Shown here: positions 48,080-61,280 of the stretch, in pieces | How positions within the stretch are numbered: the first letter of the stretch is position 1 | Layout: each line of letters starts with the position of its first letter | NCBI GenBank assembly: GCA_020226215.1 | Contig: CM035231.1 | Location: forward strand, 55,890,876-55,954,875 | Origin: Sindora glabra | Lineage: Eukaryota > Streptophyta > Magnoliopsida > Fabales > Fabaceae | Length of the DNA stretch: 64,000 nt | Reading direction: 5' to 3' | Notes under the pieces: generated by a model | Told to the model about the DNA's origin: nothing | Seen by the model: the letters and a program-made list of their open reading frames with translations, nothing else | Databases searched by the model: none | Made by a program: the position numbers and the translations under genes

Positions 48080-51000
48080 TCACTAGTTGGTAGAGTTGAT
48101 TACAATTGATGCAATTATCCCAATTTTGTAGCTTTCAAATTCTCACTGTATTAGACATGGGGAGGACTTCTTGCATACACCTATCTCTCACACTTAACTC
48201 TCACGTACGAGGAAGAGGTGGGATCCCGACTTTCTTGTGAGTCTCACCATTTCTCATATAATGAAATTGTGTTTATATGTTACACATGCACACAGTCCTC
48301 ACGCACTATTAACAGAGTATGTGAATTCCACGTGACTTTTTATTTTGTGAGGCCTGTGTGCACATAATTTTTCTTGCTCATAAATGGAAGTGTGGCGTGA
48401 GAGTTAAGCTGCTGCACTTAGCATTACTCATAAGATGAATGAGCTTATTGTTAATAATAGGCATTGTCATGTAGTATTTATTGTTTATTCATTTTCCATG
48501 TGTGACAAACTACAGAGACCACAGGGGGGCTAAATTCAGCTGCCTACATTTGTTGGACAATAATTGATTATGCTGTGTTATTTTGGAGTTTCTGGCCAAA
48601 CCCTTATCTATAATATAGGAGGAAAATGATATGAGAATTTAAAAAAATATATATTAGAGAAATAAAGGGGGACCATCTTCTAGAAGTAGTGATTCAAGTC
48701 AAAGCAATACAATAAGCAATATTCTTGTTGAGAGATCTGAGACTGAATTTTCTTCAATTCTTTCGAGTTGTTACTGGCGTCACAATCCCCGCTAAGAATA
48801 AAAATACAGCAAGCTAGTTTGGTGATGATTATGTCACTTGAATGAAATTTGGTGTACGCCTATATTTAGTGTTTATTTTGACATGTCCGTAACCATGCAA
48901 AATCTATCCAAGTTGAAACTTAATATGACTATACATAATTTCTAGATAAAACCACTCTATCAAACACCGCCCCGCTGACATAATAAATCTAGAAGTCCCG
49001 TAAGGTCATGCAATTAAATGTGAACTCGCAAAACTAAGAAATGAACAAACTCTCTTACCCTTTAGTTAGGTTTTTAGTGTGATTCACAAGAAGTGAAACT
49101 TGTTTATATTATACAAGTAAAATAGAAAGGGGAAAGTTAAGAGTACTTGACTTAAGTGCATTTCCTTTCATTTGAATCTTCAGTTCAATCACATTCAAAA
49201 AAAAAAAAAGAAAAAGAAAAAGCAAAAGTAAACGATTGAATCACCAATGGACATATATGTTGTATGAACGCAAATGATTGTGCCTAGGACTTTAGATAAA
49301 TGGATTTAACTTTTTTAAAGTACAAAATATATTTTAAAAGATATAATGAGACATCATGATTCTTTGTGGAAAAAATTAAAAATTAAAAATTAAATAAATA
49401 ATAATTAATTAAAAATAATTTTTAAATTTATAACTGTTTAATTCCTTGATTTTCTCATCAAAGATAAAGATATTTTACTTCTAACAATGCAAAAAACAGA
49501 CAACAAATTATAGCCCACAAGATGATTGGAATTAATTCATGTCAAAGCCACAATTGACGCATGAGCAAGATCTCAGTTAAAATGACACTAGAAATATAAG
49601 TGGTTTAGGATTCATGCAAAGTTTATAAAATTATATGCTTAATTATCAAGTCATCATTCGGTTAAAAGTGCTTGATGTTAATTCACTATTAGCTTCAAAA
49701 TTGATGTTAGATCTTGTGTAGCCATCACATAGACTCACATTTAGCCCTCAGGAGAATGGACCCAATAAATCTCACCCACATTAAATTTTCCATCCCAACA
49801 ACACAATTTGTCATTTCTTTTGTTGATTTGTAGGTTCCACCTATATGGCCAAAGTGCTGCTTAAGAAAGATTAAGGTATTATTCATCATTTTTTGTTTTC
49901 CCCAACTCAGTCAGTACATTTTCAGTACGAGTTGGGAGTACAAAAAAAAAATAATTTCAAGCAGCAAAGTACCAGCCAGCTCTTGCAATTCTCTAGCGGC
50001 CTCAGTTAATTTACATTGAAGATATAAATTTGTAAAATGATACGAAACTGTCGTTTTATTGGTAAAATGATGTGGGCTTTTGGGTTGGGTTGGCTAGGAA
50101 ATTTCTTGTCTTCGAAGATGTCTGTCTTAAGACTGAATCTTGCTACCAATAATTTTAAAGTATTAATGGATTTGTAAATATTATTTTAAGTTTGACAATA
50201 AGAAAATGACTTGCCCTGTTTTTAAACAGAACAATTCATCATACTCAAACTTTTAAATGAATTAGTATTATATATAATGTTGCTTTTCAGGTTTTTTTTC
50301 TCCTAAATATTCTAAATTCAAATTTAGGAATTTATATGTATTAAGTGATTTGTCATTCGTATTATTACCCAAAAAAATTTTCAAATGGAACAAAAAATTA
50401 AAAACACTTGTCAAAGAAAAATATAAGGAAAAAACGAATTGTGAAAGCGAATATGGGTCTAAATTATTATTATTTTTTTTAGATTTTAAATACAAGTCTA
50501 AGCTCGAGGAGAATGGAAAATGAAATTCATCAGGATAGAACAATTGTTGTTGCCGAGTACTATAATTTTAATTTTAAGGCTAAAACCATTTGGTATTAGC
50601 GAGGGCCAACTAATGGAAATAAATTATTTTTTCTTGTATTATGTAATTTATTAATCTTTTGGAAAAAAAATCAAAAAAGTTGACTAATTATAACGTACAT
50701 AAATTATGGCAAAAATAAATGTGCACAGATTGGATACTTACGCAAGCATAATTTAACAAATGAATTGAGCCAACTCAAAATCCCTGATGCCTACACTACT
50801 CAAAGATATTAGGAATGATTTTGTATATTATTTAACTTCTTAGAGAATATTCTTAAAAAAAAAAAAAACTTCACAATATTTTATTAATTCACTTAATACA
50901 ATAGTTTGTAGAGTACCGCCGAACCCTTTGATAGCTGTGTGCAGTATATCAAAATAAAAAATTATATATTTTTATACTAAAGATAAGAGTAATAATTATA

Positions 51001-53925
51001 ATCACTGAATTTTATATTTGATGATTATGATCAAAGTATAATTAAAATTTATATAATTATTAAAAAAAATATATAACTCTGCATATTAATTTTACCTATC
51101 AAATGTCAAATTCAATGATAAAGATTGATTCTATTTGTTCTCATGTAATGATAGAATGATACTAACCTAGAGAAGCATGTGAATGAGAAGCTCGGCAGAA
51201 TATAATGAAAATATTTTATTCTTTTTGGTAAAAAAATATTTTTTAAATCACCAAAAGGTGACATTGACATATATAATTAATTTTTTGAACATCTAGTTAA
51301 GAACAAGGAAATCGGAGTGCTTGTTACAATCAAAGAAGTTGCTGTCTAGGTAAAACAAGCTTAAGGAAGAGAAAATGACCGAAGTTGTTGGGAAATTGCA
51401 ATTAATTTTTAACCCATTCGGTGGTAATTAGGCAAATAGTGGTATCGTCTAGTACCTTGGGGAGGGATAACAATTTTTAATGGGATATGATAATTCAATA
51501 TAAATATAAAATATTTTATATGAGTTTGAATTATAAATAAATCAATCTATATAGTGCCAATAATAATTAGATCAAATTAGAATTAGTTTGAAATTAATTA
51601 ATAGGTGGAGATTTTAATTTGTTTAAAGTCTTAAAAATATTATTTAAAAAATAATAAATAATTAAATTATAAATAATTAGATATAATAAAATGGTAAATT
51701 TTATGATATAATAAAATGCAAATAAAATTTTAATAAAAATGTTTTTAATAATAAATGATCAAATTTAATGTATAAATTTGTAATATATATTTTATTAATT
51801 GAAATTATAAAATAAGTTTAATAAGTTGGCTCATCTTAACATTTTTAAGAAATAGATTGAGATGATGTTATTATTAATCGAGCTGGATTCATGTCAAGTA
51901 TATTCTGATTCCTGCTCACAAGATGGGTAAACATGAGCTGCCACCCCTGGTTTTAGGCAAAAAAAAAAAAAAAACACTTGAAAACAACAGCTTTTGTGGT
52001 GCAAAGTCAAATTGAATTGATTGAGTTTTAGCTTTCCAAAACTAAAGCCATGCATTTTCCAAGTCTCTTGAGAGAGGCATTTACTTAATTACATTATTAA
52101 ACACAATCAGCAACCTGTTAAGCAATATTATCAAATTCGAATCGGTTGTTGATTTAGTAAAATGAACAAAGTCAAATCAGATTAACCGATTGGGAGGTCA
52201 AATTAGTTATTATATTTTTTATATGTAACAAATTATATATTATATAAGTGTATAAAAATAAATTTATTTAATTAGCATAAGCTTATTATTGTATTTTTAA
52301 AATATAAATAAACATTAATGTTATTCAATTATGAGTAATGTAGTAATATAAAGAATAATTGATATGAAAATTAGTATAAAAAACTTCCAAGATAGTTAAA
52401 ACATATTGTCTTATATTCAAATTGTAAGGCTATCATTTATTAATAATTCATATTTTAGTATGTTGAAATATACTAACAGAATACTACTTTTGAGATATAC
52501 TTTAAAATAAAATAAATATAATAGCAATTCATATTATAATAAATAGATAATAAAATTGGAAGTCTCAAAATGTAAAAAATATAAATTAAATAAGATAGTT
52601 TGAAAGGCAATTGTATTTTAAAATATTTTATGATTGCTTATAGAAAGCAATATTAATATCTCTAAAGTGTTTTAAATAATATAATAGTCAATGATCAATA
52701 TAACTTAAAAAATTTCATCCACTTTATTCTTTAAATATATAATATTTTTTTTACATTCAGCTTTTGAATTGAAGAAAAAAGAAGGAAAAAAAAAGAGAGA
52801 ACAAATGAGGCCACTGATTCAACTTAATTTTTACCGAATTAAACCAACTCAACCCTAATTTTTATTTGATTTGAATTTGAGAATTCTTCCGAACAACTCA
52901 ATCCAAATTTGAGAACATTGCTACTAAATTACTGAACAACGGTCAAGTGATAAAAGACTTGGATAATATGATAAAAATATTAAATATCAATTAATTTGTT
53001 GTTAATAAAAAAAGAAATTTATTTGTGATACTTTAATAATGTAATAACACTTTGTATTACTTTAAATACTTTACTTCTTATTCTCTATGATGTTTGAACC
53101 TAATATGTTAAATGTATATCTTAAATAAATTATCTGAAATAGTTACCCGACAATGCTCCCTTAACATTAAATTATTTGATAATAGATTTTATTTTGTAGT
53201 TAGTTTCGTCAGGAAAATACGAAATAATAATACTATTGAAACTGGACTTAATTAATAAGATCTATTGATCTCGGTAAAAATGTCTTGAATTTCGATTCAT
53301 AGCAATAATTCTTCATGATAAACATCTGTCTATCAATTTTACCATTTTTAAAGATAAATATATGCTTCATTGTTTAAAAAATGCCTTGAAATACTAGGAA
53401 CGCTTAAAAAAATTGAAAGATCTGACAATATTTCCCGTAAAAATCATTGTCAGTACATGAAATAAAAATTAAAAAAAAATGAAATACATTATGATCTTTC
53501 ATAAGCAACTGGTATAAGTTGATCCGGAATGCGACACATAAAATATAAATCCTAGACCATAGAGATATCTCATCGGTCAACGAGACTTAATTAAATTTCA
53601 ATTTTAAAATGATACCTATATATAGATAGCTAGTAGGTATATTCGGAGGAGATATTTCAATCCTCAAAGTGGTGGGAAATTTTTGTGTAATCAAGTTTTC
53701 ATGCTCTCAACAAAAGGAATGAAGACAATTTTAATTTTTAAAATACTAAAAATTAAAAATTATAATTTTTAATATATGTAAATTTTATAAAAATTTATAA
53801 TTGCCTTCACTCTATTAATCAAAAATAAATACGCATATTATAATTGAAGTACCGTAAAATTGCGCAGCTATGGTTAGGAAAGAAACACATGCTCAGACAC
53901 TGGAAAAGTGAATGAAATAATTCAA
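48080..53925. other. Ferredoxin 3'UTR, then AT-rich spacer
   Basis: About 48,080-48,560 is less AT-rich and probably includes the 3'UTR of the ferredoxin. Within it, 'cttaactctcac' near 48,194 pairs with 'gtgagagttaag' near 48,398, perhaps a small MITE. Beyond this there is no gene. A small repeat-like phrase (an 'aatcggttgttgatttagt' type) lies near 52,140. Confidence 0.4.
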
Positions 53926-53929
53926 TGTA

Positions 53930-54447
53930 GTGCGCATGCAGTTTGACAAATACCTGTAGGCTGTAGGCATGAAATTAACATCTTAAGTTTAAAATAAAAA
54001 TCTCATAATTAGTTAATTTAGAAGAAGTAAACTAAGTGTTAAAGTATTTCAAATTTGACAAAGTATTTTTTTTCTAAGAATTTGACCAAGTATCTGAAAT
54101 TTAATTTAAAACGTCTTTATTAAATGAAATTTTTTTTATTATACTCTCATTTCAAATAAAGATTAACGGAGTGTGCATCCAGTTTGACAAATACCTGTGG
54201 GCATGAATTTGCAAAGTATTTCAAATTTGAGTTTAAAATGAAAAACCAATAATTAGTTAATTTAGAAGAGGTAAATTGAGTATTAAAGTATTTTAAATTT
54301 GACAAAGCATTTTTTGGCTAAGAATTTGACAAAGTATTTTTTTTTTTTGGGGTAAGAATTTGCAAAGCATCTTAAATTTAATATTCTGAAGCATCTTTAT
54401 TGAATAGAATTTACTATATAATACTCTCATTTTCAATAGAAGTTAAT
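53930..54447. repeat. Two-copy tandem repeat, period 241 bp
   Basis: Copy 1 is 53,930-54,170 and copy 2 is 54,171-54,447. Both begin 'gtgYgcatScagtttgacaa' and end near 'atactctcatttt'. Copy 2 is longer because an inner phrase 'aagaatttgacaaagtattt' is repeated again. Confidence 0.75.
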
Positions 54448-57400
54448 TTTGCACCTATAAAAATAAAAGGTCAAAATATTCTTACATACGTGTAAAAAAA
54501 TTAAAATAAATTCCCACCATCATTTATAAAGAGCATACAGGCCTCAGTTATACATTATTTTGTTCCGCCACTTATTTAGAATTATGAAAAATTATAATTC
54601 AATTTATTTGATATTGAACTTTTTCATAGAGTTATATATAAATCCAATTTCAATTGAATTAAACCTTCATTTTTTTTTTCTAATTTCAAGCGAGACTTCT
54701 CACAGAAAGTCTTTTGTGTTGTGAAGAAAAATTCTCAAATCCCTTAATCATAAGGGCCCTGTTAACTAATACCTTGGGAAAATAGGATAAAGAGCATTTA
54801 ATTTTATTAGAAACATAATACTCCTTCCCTCCTTTTATTATCTATCACATTTAACTAATTTTAATTATAAGGATTAAGAAAGTAAATTAGTATGTTTATT
54901 TTGACAGAACTTTTCAAAATTATCCTTTAATATAAAATTAAAACTTATTTCATTTTTTATTTTATGTACAAAGTCTAAAATAATTGAAAATAAAGAGAAA
55001 AATATGATAAAATAAATCTGTTAAGATATTCTAAAATAAATATGTAGATAATAAAGCATTTATTAATAAAAGAAGAAGAATAACATTAAAAAATATTTAA
55101 TATTTCATTAAATTTCTAAAATAAAAGACAAAAAAAGATAATTTTTTTTCAAATATAACAGATAATTCTTATATGTTTTAATTATAAAATATGTTATTAT
55201 TCTTAGCTAATGCGAAGAAATTAATTACAATTTTTAATGGGTTAAAGTTAAAAAATATAAATTTTAACACACATAATTTCTATAAAATTAATAAATAAAT
55301 AATAAAATCAACATCTAACTATTTTTTATTAATTGAAAATAAAAGCCATACCATTATCTATGAGCGGTAAGAAATTCTGGTTTTATTATAGTATTGAAAT
55401 TTCAATACTATTTCTTATTGTATTTTGATAAATCAGCAGTTTTCATATCATTATAAAGTGGTTTCTAAAATCAATGTAGGCTCAATTTTTTTCATTAGAA
55501 AGTATTTTTATGAAAATATTATTTATATATATTAATATAAGAGTAATATACTATTTATATTAATACTTTAAAAAAACCCCAAAGGCATGGTATGAGAGAA
55601 AGTAAATTCTTCTTTAAAATAGAAGAAATTATTTTTTTTAAAATTTTTTATATTTAATATTAAATAAATAAAATATTTTATTTTTTTAATATTTTATAAC
55701 TCTATTTTATGAAAAATATTTTTATCAAAACAAATATAGCTGAAAAAATTTTAAGATTTTTAAAAAGAATGATAAAAAAATAGTACTAATAGGAAGAAAA
55801 TAGGACTAGAAAATTTTTCCTAAGAAGTATTGAAATTTTATAATAATTATAATACATCAATAGTTTAGATTGTTATATTTTTATTTATCTATACAATATT
55901 ATATAAATAAATAAAATTTAATAATTTAAAATAATGATACACCGAATTCATTCCTCAAAATTTCTCCTATTTGGGACCAATTCATCTGTTGGAAATGGAC
56001 TTTGCTTGCAGCTTGTTTCCCTGTTGAGGGTGTAAAGGTACAAGTCAAGTTTTTTTTCTTTTTTTCTTCTTTTTGGTACAAAACAAATGGTGGTGTTAAA
56101 GCGGCCAAGGATTGCATGCCGTGGCAGACATGGGAACGATGCAGTGCCACAAATAACCAACGAGGAGGTCAGATCAGATGCCTTCTAGAATCAGAATTGA
56201 CTCCTAAATTAAATGAAATGCGTGTGCATTCGATTTCAAGCAAACCCTAAATTATACAATATGTCTTTTGGAGTTTCCTACCTAATTGATCCCCAAAACA
56301 CGTTGCATGCCTTGTACACTACTTTTTTACCCTTCACTTTCTCCTCGGATCAAGTACTACATGTATTTTACGCAGTACATTTTCATATCTTTTTGCATTT
56401 GCATTACTCCAAAGATCCTTCGCCATTTCACGCAATTTTTTTTTATTGTTTTGAAAATTTTTCAATTTTAGGGGGAAAAAAGGCGCATATATAAATTTAG
56501 GATTAAATGTATAAATTTATGAGATATATGAACATATAAGTCTTGTTCATATTAAAATGGTGAATTTTTTTTTTGCAAAAATAAATGTCAACTAATAAAG
56601 AGAATTGTGTCCATGCCCTACATAAAATTATACTTTCAATTTAAAAAAATTATAAAATTTTCTTACTGTAGAAAAATTCATAATTACTATTAATTTTTTT
56701 AATAATATGTTATCTTTTCATTGATTAATAATATAAATCAATAATAAATTAAATTTAAATTCAAGACCTCACTCTTATTTTTTAAAACTTTTTTTTTTGT
56801 ATCTTTTCTTGAAGAGTGAAAACCCTTTTTTTTAAAAAAAAAATTCTAAACTGGCTACTTAATCTCATTGCAACCATGATAAAAATAAGAAAAATTAAAG
56901 GGGAGGTTTCAATGGACCATTAACTATTATCATTGAATTTTATTTATTTATATAATAAATAAAATTTAACAATAATAATTAGTGGTGCAACCGGTGTACT
57001 GTACTTATTATCAAAATTAAAAGACAACTAGGCCCTTGACTAGAGATTAGGATTCTGGAATGCGAACCTTCTCAAGAGACAGAGAGGGATTGAATATGGT
57101 GACAGATAGATTTCTGTTCCATGAAATAGTAGACTTTGGGAAGTGGGAGACATGAACATTGCAACTAGCAAGGTTTGATTTTGTTAATTAATTAATCAAT
57201 CATTTACATTGTCATTTCTTGTTCTAAGTACTGGCTAGCTGCTCGTTTCTATGTTCCAATCTCTTGTTTTTTCCGGCAAAGATCATCATGTATGTTAATT
57301 ACAGTTCTCTTAAAGGACCATATTATATAATTATTATACAAAGAATAGGGATCCCTCCATACTTTTTAATTTACGGTTATACTTTTTTTTTATTATTATT

Positions 57401-57452
57401 ATAGGATAAATTTATTGCAAAATTCACCATTGAATTTTAAATGTCAATCATG

Positions 57453-57496
<44 letters not shown>

Positions 57497-60200
57497 TTTC
57501 ATATTCATCAAATATAATTTTATACTCTATCATTGCACATCAAAATTTATGTACATTATACTTTTTATTTTTATATATAAAAAACTGAAAATTTGATTAG
57601 ATGGTGACCATGGTTGAATTTCTCAGATTAACACTATCAATTACTTGTACTTTAACGATTAAATTGATAAAACTTCAATCTAAACAAAGCTCTACAAGCG
57701 TTGGTGTAAATTACATTAGTATTAATTCATTCTCATGACCCATTATATTATATATATTTTTATGTGCCACATTTAAATAAATTTTTTTATTTATTATTTT
57801 AAAATTTTAATAAAGTATTAAATATTTTTTAATTAATAAATACTTTATTATTGTACATTTTTAATTTACTTATATTTATTCTATTATATTTTTCTTTATT
57901 TTTAACTGTTTTAAAATTTATACATAAGTAATTATTTTAAAAAATTTATTAAAAATAAATAAATTAAATTACTTTCACAATATTTATAAAATAAATTAAT
58001 TGTGATTGATATTAAAGAATGGAAAGAATACACAATTAACTAAATCTTTCTGCTAGGTCATACCAAACCTTCTAAGAAATGATTAATCTGAACGGGAATG
58101 AGATTCACACACCTATCATTAATCTCAATCGACTTACTTAATTGAAAATAATATTTAAATATTCATATTTGGCATTAAAGGCTGCTTTAAATTTTTTTTC
58201 TATATATGGAAGTATCAATGAATATGGGAATATACATTTTGTAAAATTTGGCGGTTACCACAAATTAACTATTTTTTATTTACATCGAGATATTGCCGCC
58301 ATCCTATTGATGAAAAATTAATTCCTTAAACTTGAAATACGATCAAATATAAAAAACAGAAGCTTCTTTCAAATAAGTTTTTTTATATACAAAGTTTTAA
58401 TTAAATCGAGAATATCTTACTTAAAATATCCAAATTCCTTCTACTCAAATCAATTCTCATATTGATCTTATATTAGTATTGTTAATGGTGTAATGCCACC
58501 TAATATTATTATAAGGTCTATTTCCTATTATATTTTAAATTTGAATCTGCTATTTTCTATATGTATTAAGTAATTTATCATTTGTTACTATTAAGAAATT
58601 AATTTCTCCTCCATCCCAAAAAAAAAAAAAAAAGAAACTAATTTCTTACGGATTTTGTTATTTACGCTGTCAATAGCCATGAATAATCATCTTACAATTA
58701 TGATAAATTTTAACCTTTCGCTAGTTGTTCTACCTCATTTGCAAATGTTTTTCAATACAATTTGACTTTTATTTGCAGAAGAGTCCTCCAAGGAAAATAA
58801 TGAAGGAAATTTTAAAAATAAAAGGCCAGCTTTTAAAATAAAGTGCAATTTCAAAGGAGTGATTTTTTTATTTAATAATCTATTCTTCCTTGTTATTTCC
58901 TTTGAACGTAGCATCTTCTAAATCGCAGGAGTAATCAAGTTAGAGAATACAAGTTTTATGGCTTTGACAATTAAGCACAGTGGAGATTAAACAAAGATCC
59001 GAGGATTAGTAGGCCTATTATATAAATGGCCCTGTGTACAGAGCTGGCCAAAAATGGGAGAGAGGTGGTTAATATTGTCAATTCAATGCCTAATCTCACC
59101 AAATATGCAAAATAGGGTCCGGGCTGCTGGAGGAGGCGTTTACCAACATCTTCACTCATCCTTTAGCTGTCATTACTCATAACTTTTGTTTTGTTTTTTA
59201 TTTTTTAACCACTAAGTATCTGAAAAATTATATTAAATTTCAATTAATTCAGATTCAAATCAAATAAATATTTTTAGAAAATAAAACCTTTTAATAATAA
59301 TTTTCTTCATTTATATAATTTAAATCCAAAATTTTATTTAAAAAAATTGAATTCTCGACTATTCAAACCAATATTACTAACGTTTTTTTTTTTTTGGTAT
59401 TGCTGCAATCAAACTAATAAGAAGAGAACAAAAGCCACACTGAAACAAGTATCCTCCTGGTCACCTGCCTTTCGTTCATATGGCATTTGAAAATTTTATG
59501 TTGTTCACTATATTTAAATTTACATTTTTATATATTTAACAATTTAATCACTCATAATATTAAAAAAATATGATTATAATTATTTCAATGGTAGAGCAAT
59601 ATTTAATATTTATTTTAATTTCTTTATTAATATTATATATTAAAATTTAAGATATCTTACATATATTTAATGTTTTGTCACTTTTATTATTAAAAAAACC
59701 TATTATTATTTCACTCGAGTTATCATTTTTTTATACAAAATTTTTAGATTAATATAATGTGTCAATAGGTTTTTTGTAAACAAGTCAAAATAGGCTTATT
59801 TATGATATTATTTTTATGATTTCACTTTGCATGTAATTTTTTTCCAATACAAAACTTTTAGGATTTTAGATTAACACCATCAATAGTTTTGTGTTAATCA
59901 AGTCTACTCGGGCTCATTCAAAAAATTATTGATAAAATTCTTTCTAATTATTATTACCTTTTAATACTGTACCTTTTTTATGCAAATACATTAATCCAAA
60001 TTTAAACTCTATTTCTTATTATTGTAATCATTATACATCATGAGACGAGCATTTTATTAGATCCAGGTAATTTACAGTGAATTTAGTTGGTAGATTGAAG
60101 TCATTAAAAACACAAGTGGCAAGTAAATACAAGGTTTTCGTAATAATTAAAAGAAAGAAAAGGAGCTAGTAGAGTCAAAACCAAGAAACCCCATAGGCAT
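54448..60200. other. AT-rich spacer with small GC-richer patches
   Basis: No supported gene. GC-richer patches occur at about 55,940-56,250, 57,040-57,180 and 58,970-59,170, each with short open frames but no recognisable similarity. An (AT)n tract lies at 57,456-57,493. The last 700 bp include old AT-rich dispersed repeats. Confidence 0.4.
57456..57493. repeat. (AT)n microsatellite
   Basis: About 19 AT units. Confidence 0.9.
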
Positions 60201-60203
60201 CTC

Positions 60204-60301
60204 TATATATATGTCTGAAAAACCAGCAAAGGTTTTGATATAAGAACATCATCCGCAGGGCAAATCCAGAAGCACAACACATATCAGCAAGCATTCCTCA
60301 G
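60204..60301 (+). promoter_or_regulatory. Possible promoter and 5'UTR exon of the RBOH gene
   Basis: TATATATA at 60,204-60,211 is followed by a purine/C-rich block ending TTCCTCAG then GTAATT at 60,301/60,302, a good splice donor. A matching acceptor could be TTCACAG at 61,251-61,257, 24 nt before the RBOH ATG, making a leader intron of about 0.96 kb. Alternatively transcription may start in the GC-richer block 61,070-61,250. Positional inference only. Confidence 0.35.
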
Positions 60302-61280
60302 GTAATTAATTAATTTCATAATTAATTTATATCTTAGTTAATCCATATCAGCTGATCGCATTCACTTACCTACATTTTGACCTGTCCTCCATATCCAATG
60401 CACATAAAAATTAATCCAATAATCGACATTCTAATTCTTGTGTTTATCCCCATTAGAGCAATCCTATTCTAAACTACTCTCACTAATTAAACAACCCCTT
60501 TATTTCCCATCTACAGCCCAATTTGCCTATTTAACATTCCTTCCTGATGTACTATACATATCTATCTATTTTGTATTTTCTTGATTGTGTGTTACTCTCT
60601 CACACAAAGTAGAAATTTTAGATGTTGATATTTTTAGCGGTACAAGATGTTATTTTTAAATTTTTTTCCGTCACGGCTAGAATTCAAAACCAAATATTTC
60701 ACATGAGTATGAAAAAATGGAAGTTCTAGATGATTGATTTAAATAATTATGTTTGACAAAATTATAATTACAATTGTTGGAGCTTTATCTTGAAAGCTAA
60801 GCTATTACTTAATCATAGTTGTTTGTTTCTTTTACAAGTACAAAAACTTATAGTTTTAGGTCAAAATATTTACATATTGATTTATATACTTAAAAAGAAA
60901 AGTATGTGAGCAGCAAGTTATTATCTTCTCACGATAATTATTTATGTATGGAACATTTATATACACTTATTTATTTATGACTATGCATATAAAATTAGAA
61001 TTTGGATTATACTTAGAATTTCTATTTCATTTTTTTAAAATTAAAAAAAAATACACAAGTTGGAAACCGCAACTACTTTCGGAGGCCACCTGGCGTTGAA
61101 TTCGTGTGCAGAAATTCGTTGAGAGGTGTTTGTCTTGTTTCTGACTCCCTTCTTTTAAGACCCCTTCGCGCCCAAACGTGTGAACCAAACCCAAACGCTC
61201 CCTTAGCTACTCTCTCCCTGTAACGTGACCTTCTCTTTTGCTGCTTCCATTTCACAGAAATCACGTTGCCTCAGACATCC

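Noticed and set aside
48183..48415. Possible microRNA-like hairpin after the ferredoxin gene
   Set aside because: Only a 12-base perfect inverted match about 190 bp apart; the arms do not pair continuously as a miRNA precursor would.
55926..56494. Cluster of short overlapping frames on both strands
   Set aside because: No family similarity, no consistent splice sites, and homopolymer T runs interrupt every reading.
58971..59159. 62-codon minus-strand frame
   Set aside because: Looks superficially like a membrane peptide, but has no recognised relatives or gene structure around it.
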